In this document: positions 1-9,100 of the stretch, one piece after another | Layout: each line of letters starts with the position of its first letter | Position numbering within the stretch: the first letter of the stretch is position 1 | Source: Woeseiaceae bacterium | GTDB taxonomy: Bacteria > Pseudomonadota > Gammaproteobacteria > Steroidobacterales > Woeseiaceae | Length of the DNA stretch: 17,898 bases | Direction of reading: 5' to 3' | Assembly: GCA_022866645.1 (NCBI GenBank) | Contig: JALHUQ010000212.1 | Span: 1 to 17,898, forward strand | Notes under the pieces: generated by a model | Database searches by the model: none | What the model was told of the DNA's origin: nothing | What the model saw: only the letters and a program-made list of their open reading frames with translations | Made by a program: the position numbers and the translations under genes

Positions 1-2055
1 CTGATGGAGTCACTGCGCGGTGTCGGGCTCTCGCGGGGTCGCACGTTTGATCGTTCAGTCCTCGACAATGTTGAAATGTTCTTGCGCGAACAATATTACG
101 ACCGTGGAAAATATGGCGTCGTAATCAAGACGGCTGTTCTGGAACGCCCCAACAATACTGTGGGCATCAGTATTGATGTCAAAGAAGGCGACCGCGCGAA
201 AATTCGCCAGGTCAATATTGTCGGCAATGACTCATTTTCTGAAAAAGATATTCGCGCCGATTTTACGCTCGATACGGCGAACTGGTTATCGTGGATACGT
301 CAGGACGATCGATACGCGAAGGAGGCACTCGAGGGAGACCTCGAAATTCTTCGGTCGTTCTACATGGATCGCGGCTACGCCGATTATCGAGTTGAATCCA
401 CACAGGTCGCGATCTCGCCAAACAAGAAGGACATATTCGTAACGATCAACATTCATGAAGGTGATGTGTACACGATCACCGACGTGAAGGTCGTTGGCGA
501 CATGGTTGTGCCGGAGGCCTATTTGCGTGCGCAGATACTCGCGCAGCCTGGATCGGTGTTTAACCAGAATTTGCTCACCGTCAGCGCCGATCGAATGCAG
601 TTCCTGCTTGGCGCCGAAGGCTACGCCAACGCTGAAATTGAACCTGTGCCGGAACTTGATCATGAGAAAAAAGAGGCAGCGGTAACTTTTTTCGTAAACC
701 CCCAGGGCCGGGTTTACGTACGCAATATCAGTTTCAGTGGCATCAACGAAGTTGACGATGAAGTGTTACGCCGTGAAATGCGTCAGATGGAAGGATCGTA
801 TCTGTCGAATACTCTGATGGATCGGTCGAAAATATTATTGCAACGGCTGCCGTACGTCGAACCTGGCGTTGATTATCGGACGACGCCGGTGCCCGGCAGT
901 CCGGATCTGGTCGATATTGATGTAGATCTTAAATACCGCATGCCTGGGCAATTCTCAGGCGGCGTCGGATATTCAGAATCCCAAAAACTGATGCTCAACG
1001 CCAGTGTCGTGCATACCAATTTTCTGGGCACCGGCAATCGAGTCGCACTTGAACTCAATTCCGGCAAGTATCAGAAACTTTACAGTCTTTCACATACTGA
1101 TCCGTATCGAACTATGGACGGTGTTCATCGGACAGTAAGCGTTAACTATCGGGATATCACGCAGTTCACCTCGGCTGCTTCCGATTTTTCGACGACGAGC
1201 GCAGGAGCGACGGTCGACTACGGTTATCCGATTTCTGAGTATCAGCGACTGTCTTTTGGATTGACCTACCAGCACTCCGAGCTGGTTTCGTCAGCGAACA
1301 GTACTCAACAGGCGCAGGACTGGGTATTGAATAACGGCAATCCGTTTGTCGAGGACTTTGGCAACGGTGCCACTTTCTTCGGTACGGAATTTGACACGCT
1401 GGAGATGATTGGGGGTTGGTCTTATGATAGTCGCAATCGTTCGCTATTCGCGACTCGGGGTATGCGTCAACAGTTTTTCCTCGGCGTTACCGTGCCCGGC
1501 AGTGATGTCCAGTATTATCAGGCGCGTTACAATTTTACGAAATACTTCCCGATCACACCGAAATGGGTAATTTCACTCAACGCGGAACTGGGACTGGGTG
1601 AGGCGATGGGCGATACCACGGCGCTGCCACCTTACAAGCAATTTTACGGCGGTGGACCGCAGTCTGTGCGCGGATTCAAGGAGTCCTACCTCGGACCGCG
1701 TGATAGCTTCGGTCGCCCTTATGGCGGCAATATGTTGGTTGCGAGCCAGCTAGAGCTTATAATCCCGCTGCCCGACAAATTCGCCAGCCAGGCGCGGGCG
1801 AGCTTATTTTATGATGTCGGGAACGTATTCAATACGGGTGAAGTGAACTTTACCGATAGGTTGGGTAGCCCGCTCGAGTACAAACCGGATTTGAATGAGT
1901 TGCGCACTTCCGTTGGTATTGGTGTGCAGTGGCTGGCGCCACTCGGATTATTCCGATTCAGTTATGCGTATCCGCTGAACGAGTATGCAGGTAATGACAG
2001 GTATTACGGAGATGAAATTGAAAGATTTCAGTTCTCTATTGGACAGGCGTTTTAA
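1..2055 (+). CDS. bamA: Outer membrane protein assembly factor BamA (5' truncated by window edge)
   Basis: BamA is the central Omp85 subunit of the BAM complex, which folds and inserts beta-barrel proteins into the outer membrane. The frame is open to base 1, so the gene begins upstream; the ATG at 4 is internal. By comparison with E. coli BamA, the signal peptide, POTRA1 and the start of POTRA2 are missing. Counting from the codon at 4, the end of POTRA2 is about residues 1-63, POTRA3 about 66-153, POTRA4 about 157-233, POTRA5 about 237-311, and the 16-strand barrel 312-683. The conserved VRGF motif of loop 6 is at 1666-1677 (residues 555-558). The protein ends in FQFSIGQAF, a typical C-terminal beta-signal with terminal Phe. 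The loop after VRGF is much shorter than in E. coli and has no cysteine pair. Its stop codon overlaps the Shine-Dalgarno of skp, the usual downstream partner. Identification is secure. Confidence 0.97.
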   Translation: MMESLRGVGLSRGRTFDRSVLDNVEMFLREQYYDRGKYGVVIKTAVLERPNNTVGISIDVKEGDRAKIRQVNIVGNDSFSEKDIRADFTLDTANWLSWIRQDDRYAKEALEGDLEILRSFYMDRGYADYRVESTQVAISPNKKDIFVTINIHEGDVYTITDVKVVGDMVVPEAYLRAQILAQPGSVFNQNLLTVSADRMQFLLGAEGYANAEIEPVPELDHEKKEAAVTFFVNPQGRVYVRNISFSGINEVDDEVLRREMRQMEGSYLSNTLMDRSKILLQRLPYVEPGVDYRTTPVPGSPDLVDIDVDLKYRMPGQFSGGVGYSESQKLMLNASVVHTNFLGTGNRVALELNSGKYQKLYSLSHTDPYRTMDGVHRTVSVNYRDITQFTSAASDFSTTSAGATVDYGYPISEYQRLSFGLTYQHSELVSSANSTQQAQDWVLNNGNPFVEDFGNGATFFGTEFDTLEMIGGWSYDSRNRSLFATRGMRQQFFLGVTVPGSDVQYYQARYNFTKYFPITPKWVISLNAELGLGEAMGDTTALPPYKQFYGGGPQSVRGFKESYLGPRDSFGRPYGGNMLVASQLELIIPLPDKFASQARASLFYDVGNVFNTGEVNFTDRLGSPLEYKPDLNELRTSVGIGVQWLAPLGLFRFSYAYPLNEYAGNDRYYGDEIERFQFSIGQAF

Positions 2056-2058
2056 GGA
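2054..2058 (+). promoter_or_regulatory. Ribosome binding site AAGGA for skp
   Basis: AAGGA lies inside the bamA stop codon region. It is 9 bases before the ATG at 2068 but directly touches the ATG at 2059. This spacing favours 2068 as the skp start. The overlap with the bamA stop suggests translational coupling. Confidence 0.55.
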
Positions 2059-2067
2059 ATGGAATAC

Positions 2068-2604
2068 ATGAGTTTAATGATCAGACAGTTGGTTAAAGCA
2101 GTAATTAGCGTTGCACTGGTTTTCGCATTCGTAATGCCGGCATCGGCTCAGGATGTGAAAATCGGCGTAGTCAGCCTACAGGCAATCGTTGAGCGTGCGC
2201 CGCAGACGACAGCGGTCATGGACGCATTGCGTGAAGAGTTCGCTCCACGTGAGCGCGAGATCGTTGCGAAACAAAAAGAGATAGAAGATCTGCAGGCGAA
2301 GGTTCAGAAAGACCTGGCCGTAATGGGTGAGACTGAGCGCCGCAACGCAGAAAAGAACCTGCGTGATTTGACCCGTGATTTTGAACGTATGCGTACCGAG
2401 TATCAGGAAGACAGCAATCTTCGTCAGAACGAGGAATTTGGTGTGTTGCAACGGTCGGTGCTGAAAGAGGTTCAGGACTACGCTCAAGCACAAGGTTACG
2501 ATCTCATTGTGGGCGATGGTGTGTTGTACGTAAGTGGTAAGGTCAACATTACCGAAGCTGTTCTGAACACAGTCATCGCCAACTACGAAGCAGCAAACAA
2601 GTAA
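2068..2604 (+). CDS. skp: Periplasmic chaperone Skp/OmpH
   Basis: Skp is a trimeric periplasmic holdase that carries unfolded outer-membrane proteins from the Sec translocon to BAM, so its place directly after bamA fits. From the ATG at 2068 the protein is 178 residues. It has a signal peptide with a basic start (IRQLVK), a hydrophobic core (AVISVALVFAFVM) and a PASA|Q type signal-peptidase I site near residue 27. The mature part begins with KIGVVSLQAIVE, matching the family's first strand. A long charged alpha-helical arm rich in E, K, R and Q follows, then a C-terminal segment (YDLIVGDGVLYVSG) that returns to the body domain. An upstream in-frame ATG at 2059 would add MEY, but the Shine-Dalgarno would then have no spacer. 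It is slightly longer than E. coli Skp (161 residues) because of the arm. Signal peptide, helical arm and context agree. Confidence 0.94.
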   Translation: MSLMIRQLVKAVISVALVFAFVMPASAQDVKIGVVSLQAIVERAPQTTAVMDALREEFAPREREIVAKQKEIEDLQAKVQKDLAVMGETERRNAEKNLRDLTRDFERMRTEYQEDSNLRQNEEFGVLQRSVLKEVQDYAQAQGYDLIVGDGVLYVSGKVNITEAVLNTVIANYEAANK

Positions 2605-2624
2605 GCTGGCGTCAGGCGACTCGA

Positions 2625-3629
2625 ATGCCGATCAGTCTCGGAGACCTTGCTACCAGATTTGGTTGCGAGTTGATCGGCGATCCAGAGACGGTCATAGGCG
2701 GCGTTGCCTCGTTGCAGACCGCAAATTACGAGTCGCTCACTTTTCTTTCCAGTCCGTCTTACAAAAGCCTGCTGCCTTCTACCAAGGCAGCAGCTGTTGT
2801 TTTGCGTGCGGAAGATGCGAAAGAATGTCAGGTCGCGGCACTGATCAGCGACAACCCTTATGCCATGTATGCGCGGATGGCAGGCCTGGTTTGTCCTGAA
2901 CCTGTTTTTGAACCCGGAATTCATGCTGCGGCCGTGGTCGCGAGTTCGGCGAGTGTGGCCGACAGCGCACATATCGCGGCCGGTGTGGTGATCGGCGAGC
3001 GTTCGACCATCGGCGAGGGTAGCTATGTCGGTCCCGGAACGGTGATCGGTCCGGATTGTACGGTCGGCGATCAATGTCGGCTTATTGCCAACGTGACCAT
3101 CGTTAAGAGAGTCAAAATTGGTGCGCGCGGCATATTTCATCCTGGCGCCGTTATTGGTTCCGACGGTTTTGGTAACGCGATGACGCCGGATGGTTGGGTC
3201 AAGGTTCCGCAGCTTGGCGGCGTAATTGTGGGCGACGACGTGGAGATAGGTGCGAACACGACTATCGACTGCGGCGCCATCGAGGATACTGTCATTGAAA
3301 GCGGAGTTCGCATAGATAATTTGTGTCATATTGGGCACAACGTTCGCATCGGAGAACACACGGCGATCGCAGGGCTGTCGGGCATTGCCGGCAGCACGAC
3401 TATCGGAAAGCGATGTATGTTTGCGGGTCAAACTGCCGCTGTCGGCCATATTCAAGTTTGCGACGATGTGATTGTTATGGGGAAATCATTTCTCTCCAAA
3501 AACGTAACAGTGGCGGGTGTTTACGGCGCCAGTTTTCCTGCAGTCAATGCCAAGTCGTGGGCCAAACAGCTTGCTCGTTTTCGACGTCTCGGTTCTTTGA
3601 TTGACAGGGTTAAGAATCTCGAAAGATGA
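2625..3629 (+). CDS. lpxD: UDP-3-O-(3-hydroxyacyl)glucosamine N-acyltransferase LpxD
   Basis: LpxD adds the second 3-hydroxyacyl chain, from acyl-ACP, to the 2-amino group of UDP-3-O-acylglucosamine, the third step of lipid A synthesis in the cytoplasm. The 334-residue protein has the family's layout. An N-terminal uridine-binding domain spans about 1-100, with F40 and Y46 spaced like the nucleotide-binding F43/Y49 of E. coli. A left-handed beta-helix of hexapeptide repeats follows (about 105-290), and a C-terminal helix (about 308-334). The catalytic His is H238 in the IDNLCHIGHN segment (E. coli H239). At the position I align with the E. coli acyl-length residue M290 there is F289. The gene starts 20 bases after skp with only a weak Shine-Dalgarno (AGG), and its stop overlaps the lpxA start as ATGA. 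The usual downstream gene, fabZ, is absent. Confidence 0.96.
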   Translation: MPISLGDLATRFGCELIGDPETVIGGVASLQTANYESLTFLSSPSYKSLLPSTKAAAVVLRAEDAKECQVAALISDNPYAMYARMAGLVCPEPVFEPGIHAAAVVASSASVADSAHIAAGVVIGERSTIGEGSYVGPGTVIGPDCTVGDQCRLIANVTIVKRVKIGARGIFHPGAVIGSDGFGNAMTPDGWVKVPQLGGVIVGDDVEIGANTTIDCGAIEDTVIESGVRIDNLCHIGHNVRIGEHTAIAGLSGIAGSTTIGKRCMFAGQTAAVGHIQVCDDVIVMGKSFLSKNVTVAGVYGASFPAVNAKSWAKQLARFRRLGSLIDRVKNLER

Positions 3630-4396
3630 TTCATTCAACAGCCATAATTTCGGATACTGCGGAAATCGCGGATGACGTCGAGATTGGTCCTTACTCGGTG
3701 ATCGGCGATGGAGTTAAAATCGGCAGCGGCACGAGAATCGATAGTCACGTGGTCATCCATGGTCCGACGACAATTGGCAAAGACAATCACATCTATCAGT
3801 TCGCGTCCGTCGGGGACGACCCCCAGGACAAGAAGTACGCGGGCGAATCGACGAGCCTTGTCATAGGCGACAGGAACACGATTCGAGAGTTCTGCACGAT
3901 TAGCCGAGGCACGACGCAGGATACCGGCAAAACAACACTCGGTGACGACAACTGGATCATGGCCTATTGTCATATCGCGCATGACTGTGTAGTCGGCAAT
4001 CAAACCATTTTGGCCAACAACGCAACGCTGGCCGGCCACGTTCACATCGGGGATTGGGTGATCTGCGGAGGCTTTAGTGGTATTCACCAGTTTTGCAGAG
4101 TAGGTGCGCATGCGTTCCTCGGCATGTATGCGGGAATTAATCGCGACGTGCCCGCCTATACGCTGGTTTCAGGACAGCCGGCAATTCCCAAGGGCATTAA
4201 CAGCGAAGGCTTGAAACGTCGCAATTTTTCCGACCAGCAAATTCGAAACATCAAGAACGCCTATCGATTGGTTTATCGCAAGGGACTCAAGCTCATGGAT
4301 GCGATAGCGCAAATCGAATCGGTATTAGTTGAACAACCGGAGCTGCGGCCGTTTCTTGAGTCACTGCGTTCGTCCGAACGCGGCATCGTCCGTTAG
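3626..4396 (+). CDS. lpxA: UDP-N-acetylglucosamine O-acyltransferase LpxA
   Basis: LpxA starts lipid A synthesis by moving a 3-hydroxyacyl chain from ACP to the 3-OH of UDP-GlcNAc. The 256-residue protein is close to the E. coli length (262). Its N-terminal beta-helix of hexapeptide repeats covers about 1-185, and the C-terminal helical domain includes the conserved GLKRRNFS segment. The catalytic base is H119 in HIAHDC, equal to E. coli H125. YQFASVGDDPQD and ILANNATLAGHV match family signatures. At the acyl-length ruler position (E. coli G173) this protein has M167, codon 4124-4126; P. aeruginosa LpxA also has Met there and prefers 3-hydroxydecanoyl chains. I therefore infer a short-chain (about C10) preference. 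The start overlaps the lpxD stop by 4 bases, which suggests translational coupling. lpxB follows after 11 bases. Confidence 0.97.
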   Translation: MIHSTAIISDTAEIADDVEIGPYSVIGDGVKIGSGTRIDSHVVIHGPTTIGKDNHIYQFASVGDDPQDKKYAGESTSLVIGDRNTIREFCTISRGTTQDTGKTTLGDDNWIMAYCHIAHDCVVGNQTILANNATLAGHVHIGDWVICGGFSGIHQFCRVGAHAFLGMYAGINRDVPAYTLVSGQPAIPKGINSEGLKRRNFSDQQIRNIKNAYRLVYRKGLKLMDAIAQIESVLVEQPELRPFLESLRSSERGIVR

Positions 4397-4407
4397 TCCG
4401 CCCGGCG

Positions 4408-5544
4408 ATGAAGATCGGCTTGGTAGCTGGCGAGTCGTCCGGTGATGTGCTGGGTGCCGGTCTGATACGTGCAATAAAGAATCGCTATCCCGCTGCCATT
4501 TTTGAGGGTGTTGCCGGCCCTTTGATGCTGGCCGCTGGCTGCGAGCAGTGGGAGCCCGCTGAGTCATTGGCCGTTTTTGGTCTCGTGGAACCGCTGGCGC
4601 ATTTGCCGCGCTTACTCCGATTGCGTCGAGGATTGGTTGCGCGCTGGCGGAGTTCCCCGCCCGACGTGTTTGTCGGCATCGACGCGCCGGATTTTAATCT
4701 CGGACTGGAAAAGAAGCTGCGAGCCTCCGGTATCAAGACGGTGCATTACGTCAGTCCGTCGATCTGGGCCTGGCGGCCGGGACGAATAAAGACTGTCAAG
4801 GCCGCGGCTGACCGGGTTCTTTGCATTCTGCCCTTTGAGAAAGCGCTCTACGATGCAGAGAACGTCGATGCGAGGTTCGTGGGGCACCCGCGAGCCGATA
4901 GTATCCCCACCTCTGTGGACATGGCTGCGACACGGACGGCGCTGGGTCTTACGGCAGATGAAGTTATCGCCGTGTTGCCCGGCAGTCGCGCGAGTGAGGT
5001 GAAAATGCTCGGCGAAACGCTGGTCGCGGCCGCCGCCATAATTGCCCGGTCCAGAGACAGTGTTCAGTTTATTACCCCGGTTGCAACGCCTGCGTTGCGA
5101 CCTGCCATAGAAGCGCACATAGCGTCTGCAGGGCTAGCTGAATCGTTTGTTTTGCTTGACGGAGATGCGGAGCGAGCGATGATCGCAGCGGATGTGGTCC
5201 TGCTCGCGTCGGGTACTGCGGCACTGGAATCGGCGCTGCTGACTAAGCCGACCGTCGCCGCCTACCGGGTGGGCAGGATAACGTACGCGATCGTCGTCGG
5301 ATTGAAATTGGTGAAGCTAAGCCACGTCACACTCCCGAACCTGCTGACCGAAACGCCGCTGGTGCCGGAGTTCATTCAGGGTGAAGCAAAGCCTGAGGGG
5401 ATTGCACGGGCGGTTATCGATTTGCTGGATGATCCGGATCGAAGGCAAATCATTCGCGACAGATTTGCTAGACTGCGGGGCGAGCTGGCGCACAATACAG
5501 ACCAGTGTGCAGCGGACGCGGTGATCGAGCTGGCAAATCAATAG
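4408..5544 (+). CDS. lpxB: Lipid-A-disaccharide synthase LpxB
   Basis: LpxB is a membrane-associated GT-B glycosyltransferase (family GT19). It condenses UDP-2,3-diacylglucosamine with lipid X to give the tetra-acyl disaccharide of lipid A. The 378-residue protein has the family N-terminus (GLVAGESSGDVLGAGLI), the DVFVGIDAPDFN motif with D92 equal to the catalytic D98 of E. coli, HYVSPSIWAWRPGR, the PGSRASEV turn of the nucleotide-binding domain, and LLASGTAALESAL plus LPNLL in the C-terminal donor site. The ATG at 4408 gives the usual N-terminal strand. There is no clear Shine-Dalgarno in the 11-base gap, so translation may depend on ribosomes finishing lpxA. Together with lpxD and lpxA it completes the acyltransfer and disaccharide part of the Raetz pathway at this locus; lpxC and lpxH are not in this window. 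Confidence 0.97.
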   Translation: MKIGLVAGESSGDVLGAGLIRAIKNRYPAAIFEGVAGPLMLAAGCEQWEPAESLAVFGLVEPLAHLPRLLRLRRGLVARWRSSPPDVFVGIDAPDFNLGLEKKLRASGIKTVHYVSPSIWAWRPGRIKTVKAAADRVLCILPFEKALYDAENVDARFVGHPRADSIPTSVDMAATRTALGLTADEVIAVLPGSRASEVKMLGETLVAAAAIIARSRDSVQFITPVATPALRPAIEAHIASAGLAESFVLLDGDAERAMIAADVVLLASGTAALESALLTKPTVAAYRVGRITYAIVVGLKLVKLSHVTLPNLLTETPLVPEFIQGEAKPEGIARAVIDLLDDPDRRQIIRDRFARLRGELAHNTDQCAADAVIELANQ

Positions 5545-5551
5545 TCAGGAA

Positions 5552-6154
5552 ATGCGGCAGGCAAAATTATTCGAATTTGACGGCTTGGTGGCTGGCGTCG
5601 ACGAGGCAGGCCGCGGCCCACTTGCGGGTCCGGTTGTTGCGGCGGCGGTCGTGCTTGATCCTCGTGCGCCGGTGAACGGCCTTGCGGACTCGAAGAAATT
5701 GACGGCAAAGCGGCGCGACGAGCTTGCTTACGAAATCAGGGAACACGCGCTGGCTTGGTCAGTCGCATGGGCCGACCCGGCCGAAATCGATGCGATCAAT
5801 ATTCTTGCGGCGACGATGCTTGCGATGCGACGAGCAATTCTCGGCCTGGTCGTGATGCCGAACCGGGTTCTGATTGACGGCAATCGCCTGCCGGATCTCC
5901 GCTTTGAGCAAATGACGATAGCGGGTGAGGCGATAATCGGGGGCGATGACCTCATTCCTGCAATCAGCGCCGCGTCGATAGTGGCGAAAACGACGCGTGA
6001 TCGCATGATGGTTGCCTTGGATAAGATTTATCCTCGCTACGAGTTTGCGCGCCACAAAGGCTATGGCACTGACGTGCATCGCGAAAAACTGCGCGAGTTC
6101 GGGCCTTGTTGCGAACACCGGCGAACATTCGCGCCGGTCAGAGCGGCGTCCTGA
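5552..6154 (+). CDS. rnhB: Ribonuclease HII
   Basis: RNase HII cuts the RNA strand of RNA-DNA hybrids and incises at single ribonucleotides left in DNA, starting ribonucleotide excision repair. The 200-residue protein has the type 2 RNase H fold signature GVDEAGRGPLAGPV near the start. The catalytic acids are D17, E18, D109 (VLIDGN) and D132 (IIGGDD), matching D16/E17/D108/D126 in E. coli. The DSKKL and HKGYGT motifs are also present. It starts 7 bases after lpxB, with AGGA almost touching the ATG. It ends with a TGATG junction sharing one base with the dnaE start. The lpxB-rnhB-dnaE order is the standard one in gammaproteobacteria. Confidence 0.97.
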   Translation: MRQAKLFEFDGLVAGVDEAGRGPLAGPVVAAAVVLDPRAPVNGLADSKKLTAKRRDELAYEIREHALAWSVAWADPAEIDAINILAATMLAMRRAILGLVVMPNRVLIDGNRLPDLRFEQMTIAGEAIIGGDDLIPAISAASIVAKTTRDRMMVALDKIYPRYEFARHKGYGTDVHREKLREFGPCCEHRRTFAPVRAAS

Positions 6155-9100
6155 TGAGCGCCAACTTTGTACATCTGCATGTGCACACCGAGTACTCACT
6201 GGTGGACAGTACTGTTCGTATTCCGGAACTCGTAGACCGCTGTGCGGCCGAAAAAATGCCTGCCGTAGCGTTGACGGATCAGAACAATCTGTTCGGGCTC
6301 GTAAAATTTTACAAAAAGGCCATTGCAGCCGGCGTCAAACCGATTATCGGTGTCGACCTTCGTGTCGTGAACGACGAGGACCCTGAGCATCCGTTCACTC
6401 TATTGCTGCTTGTGCAAAATAACGACGGTTACCGAAATCTTTCGAAACTGATCACTCGTGCATATATCGAAGGTCAGGTTCGCGGCGAAGCTATGGCACG
6501 GCACGAGTGGCTAACAGCAGAGTCCTGTGCCGGATTATTGGCCTTATCCGGTGGTCGTCAGGGTGATGTTGGCCGTGCGATGGTCAGTGGAAACAACGAG
6601 CTGGCGGCGGCATCGCTGCGGCGCTGGTTGGTCGTTTTCGGTGACCGCTATTATCTGGAATTGATCCGCACCGAGCGTGCCGGCGAAGAAGAGCTGGTTC
6701 GTCAGAGTTTGTTAATGGCGGCCGAATACAAGGTAGCCGTCGTGGCCAGCAATGACGTTCGATTTCTGCAACGCGATGGCTATAACTCGCACGAAGCCAG
6801 AGTGTGTATTCATGATGGCCGTGGTTTGGCCGATGTTGATCGGCCGAGAAATTACAGTGATAAGCAATACCTGAGATCGCCAGAGGAAATGGCGGAACTG
6901 TTCGCCGACATTCCGTCCGCGTTGCGAAACACGGTAGAGATAGCACGTCGCTGCAATCTTGATCTGCAGCTGGGCGGCAGCGTGCTACCGGAGTTCCCGG
7001 TTCCTGATGGCCAGACCGAAGATAGATTTCTGGAGTCTGAGGCGAAGAAAGGTCTGACCGCCGCTCTCGCAGAAAAATATGATATTGAAAATGTCCCGAT
7101 CAGAGAGCGCGATGCCTACGCCGCACCGTATTTTGAACGACTCAAAATCGAGCTCGGCGTTATTCAATCAATGGGCTTTTCTGGCTATTTTCTTATCGTT
7201 GCGGATTTCATCCGCTGGGCGCGGAAAAACAAGATTCCAGTGGGACCGGGGCGTGGATCCGGCGCCGGTTCTCTGGTCGCCTGGGTGTTGGGGATTACCG
7301 ATCTCGACCCGTTGCAGCACGTTTTGCTGTTTGAGAGATTCCTGAATCCGGAACGCGTATCCATGCCCGATTTTGATATCGACTTCTGCATGGAGGGGCG
7401 CGATCGTGTTATCGACTACGTCGCCGAGCGCTACGGGCGCGAACGTGTATCGCAGATCATTACCTTCGGCACGATGGCCGCGAAAGCGGTGATCCGTGAT
7501 ACCGGGCGCGTGCTGGGACAGCCCTACGGATTTGTCGATCGCATCGCGAAGCAAGTGCCTTTTGAGATCGGAATTACTCTCGAGAAGGCGCTTGAAGATT
7601 CTGAAGAGCTCGCGTCGATGTATCGAGATGACGAAGAAGTTGCCGCGATCATTGATCTGGCAAAGTCCCTGGAAGGTCTGGTAAGGAACGCCGGAAAACA
7701 CGCTGGTGGCGTTGTCATTTCACCGGGTCCGCTGACCGACTTCGCACCGCTGTACTGCGAAGAGGGTGGCACCAACGTTGTTACACAACTCGACAAAGAC
7801 GATGTTGAAGCCGTCGGTCTCGTTAAATTCGATTTCCTGGGATTGAAAACGCTGACGATCATCGACTGGGCCGTGCAGATCGTCAACGAGATGCATCCTG
7901 GCGCCGGCTTTACCATCAAACGCATTCCTGACAACGACCCCAAGACATTCAAGTTGTTGCGCAGCACGCGGACAGCGGCTGTTTTCCAGCTTGAGTCGAA
8001 CGGCATGCGCGACCTTATCAAACGACTGCGGCCGGACCAGTTCGATGATCTGGTCGCATTGGTGGCGTTGTTTCGGCCGGGCCCCTTGCAGTCGGGAATG
8101 GTCGAAGACTTCATCAGCCGCAAGCATGCGACGAACAAGGCCGATATCGACTATCTGCACCCCGAGCTAAAGCCTGTCCTTGAGGAAACCTACGGCGTTA
8201 TTCTTTATCAGGAACAGGTCATGCAGATCGCGCAGGTGCTGGCAGGATACACGCTGGGTGGCGCTGATCTGTTGCGTCGCGCCATGGGCAAGAAGAAAGC
8301 CGAAGAAATGGCGGAGCAGCGCGAAATTTTTGTGAAGGGCGCGACGGAGCGGGGTGTTACCGACAGGACAGCAACACACATATTTGACTTGATGGAGAAA
8401 TTCGCCGGCTACGGTTTTAACAAGTCGCACTCCGCCGCCTACGCCGTTCTGTCCTATCAGACGGCCTACCTGAAAGCGCATTACCCGGGTGCATTTATGG
8501 CTGCCGTCATGAGCGCCGATTTGCACAATACCGATCGCCTGGTCACCTTGAAAGACGACTGTCGACAACTGGGTCTCAATTTATTGGCGCCCGACATTAA
8601 CCAGTCGGCATACCACTTCAGTGTGTCCGATGAAAAAACCATTCTGTACGGTCTGGGCGCTATCAAGGGTGTCGGTCGTGCCGCCGTCGAATCATTAATC
8701 GCGGAGCGCGAGGAGAACGGGGCCTTCCGGAATCTGCTCGATTTTTGTCGGCGCGTGGATCACGAAAAGATCAATCGACGAGCGCTGGAGGCGATGATCA
8801 AATCCGGCGCGATGGACGGCTACGGTGAATCGCGCCGCAGCATGATGCATCAGGTTCCGGAAGCACTCCGTAGCGCAGATCAGGAAGCGAAAGCGGCTGC
8901 CGCCGGGCAGAATGACATGTTCGGACTTGCAGCGGTGAGCATCGAGTTGGAACAGGAGTTGCCGGTGCAGCTGGCTGAGTGGCAAGAGCGATTGCTGCTG
9001 AATGCCGAGAAAGAGGCGCTCGGACTTTATCTAACCGGGCATCCGTTTGATGCGGTACGCAATGATGCGAGATATCTGTCGGATGGCAAGTTGAGCGACA

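Noticed and set aside
2583..3455. Long antisense open frame opposite lpxD (290 codons)
   Set aside because: It lies entirely opposite a secure gene, its composition (rich in R, H, D, T) mirrors the hexapeptide-repeat codons of lpxD, and it has no recognisable domain.
6106..6153. Earlier ATG for dnaE
   Set aside because: It adds 16 unconserved residues encoded over the rnhB end; the conserved DnaE N-terminus begins at 6154.
6012..6386. Open frame across the rnhB-dnaE junction (124 codons)
   Set aside because: It overlaps two secure genes in another frame, its translation is Arg/Cys/Ser-rich, and it has no known motif.
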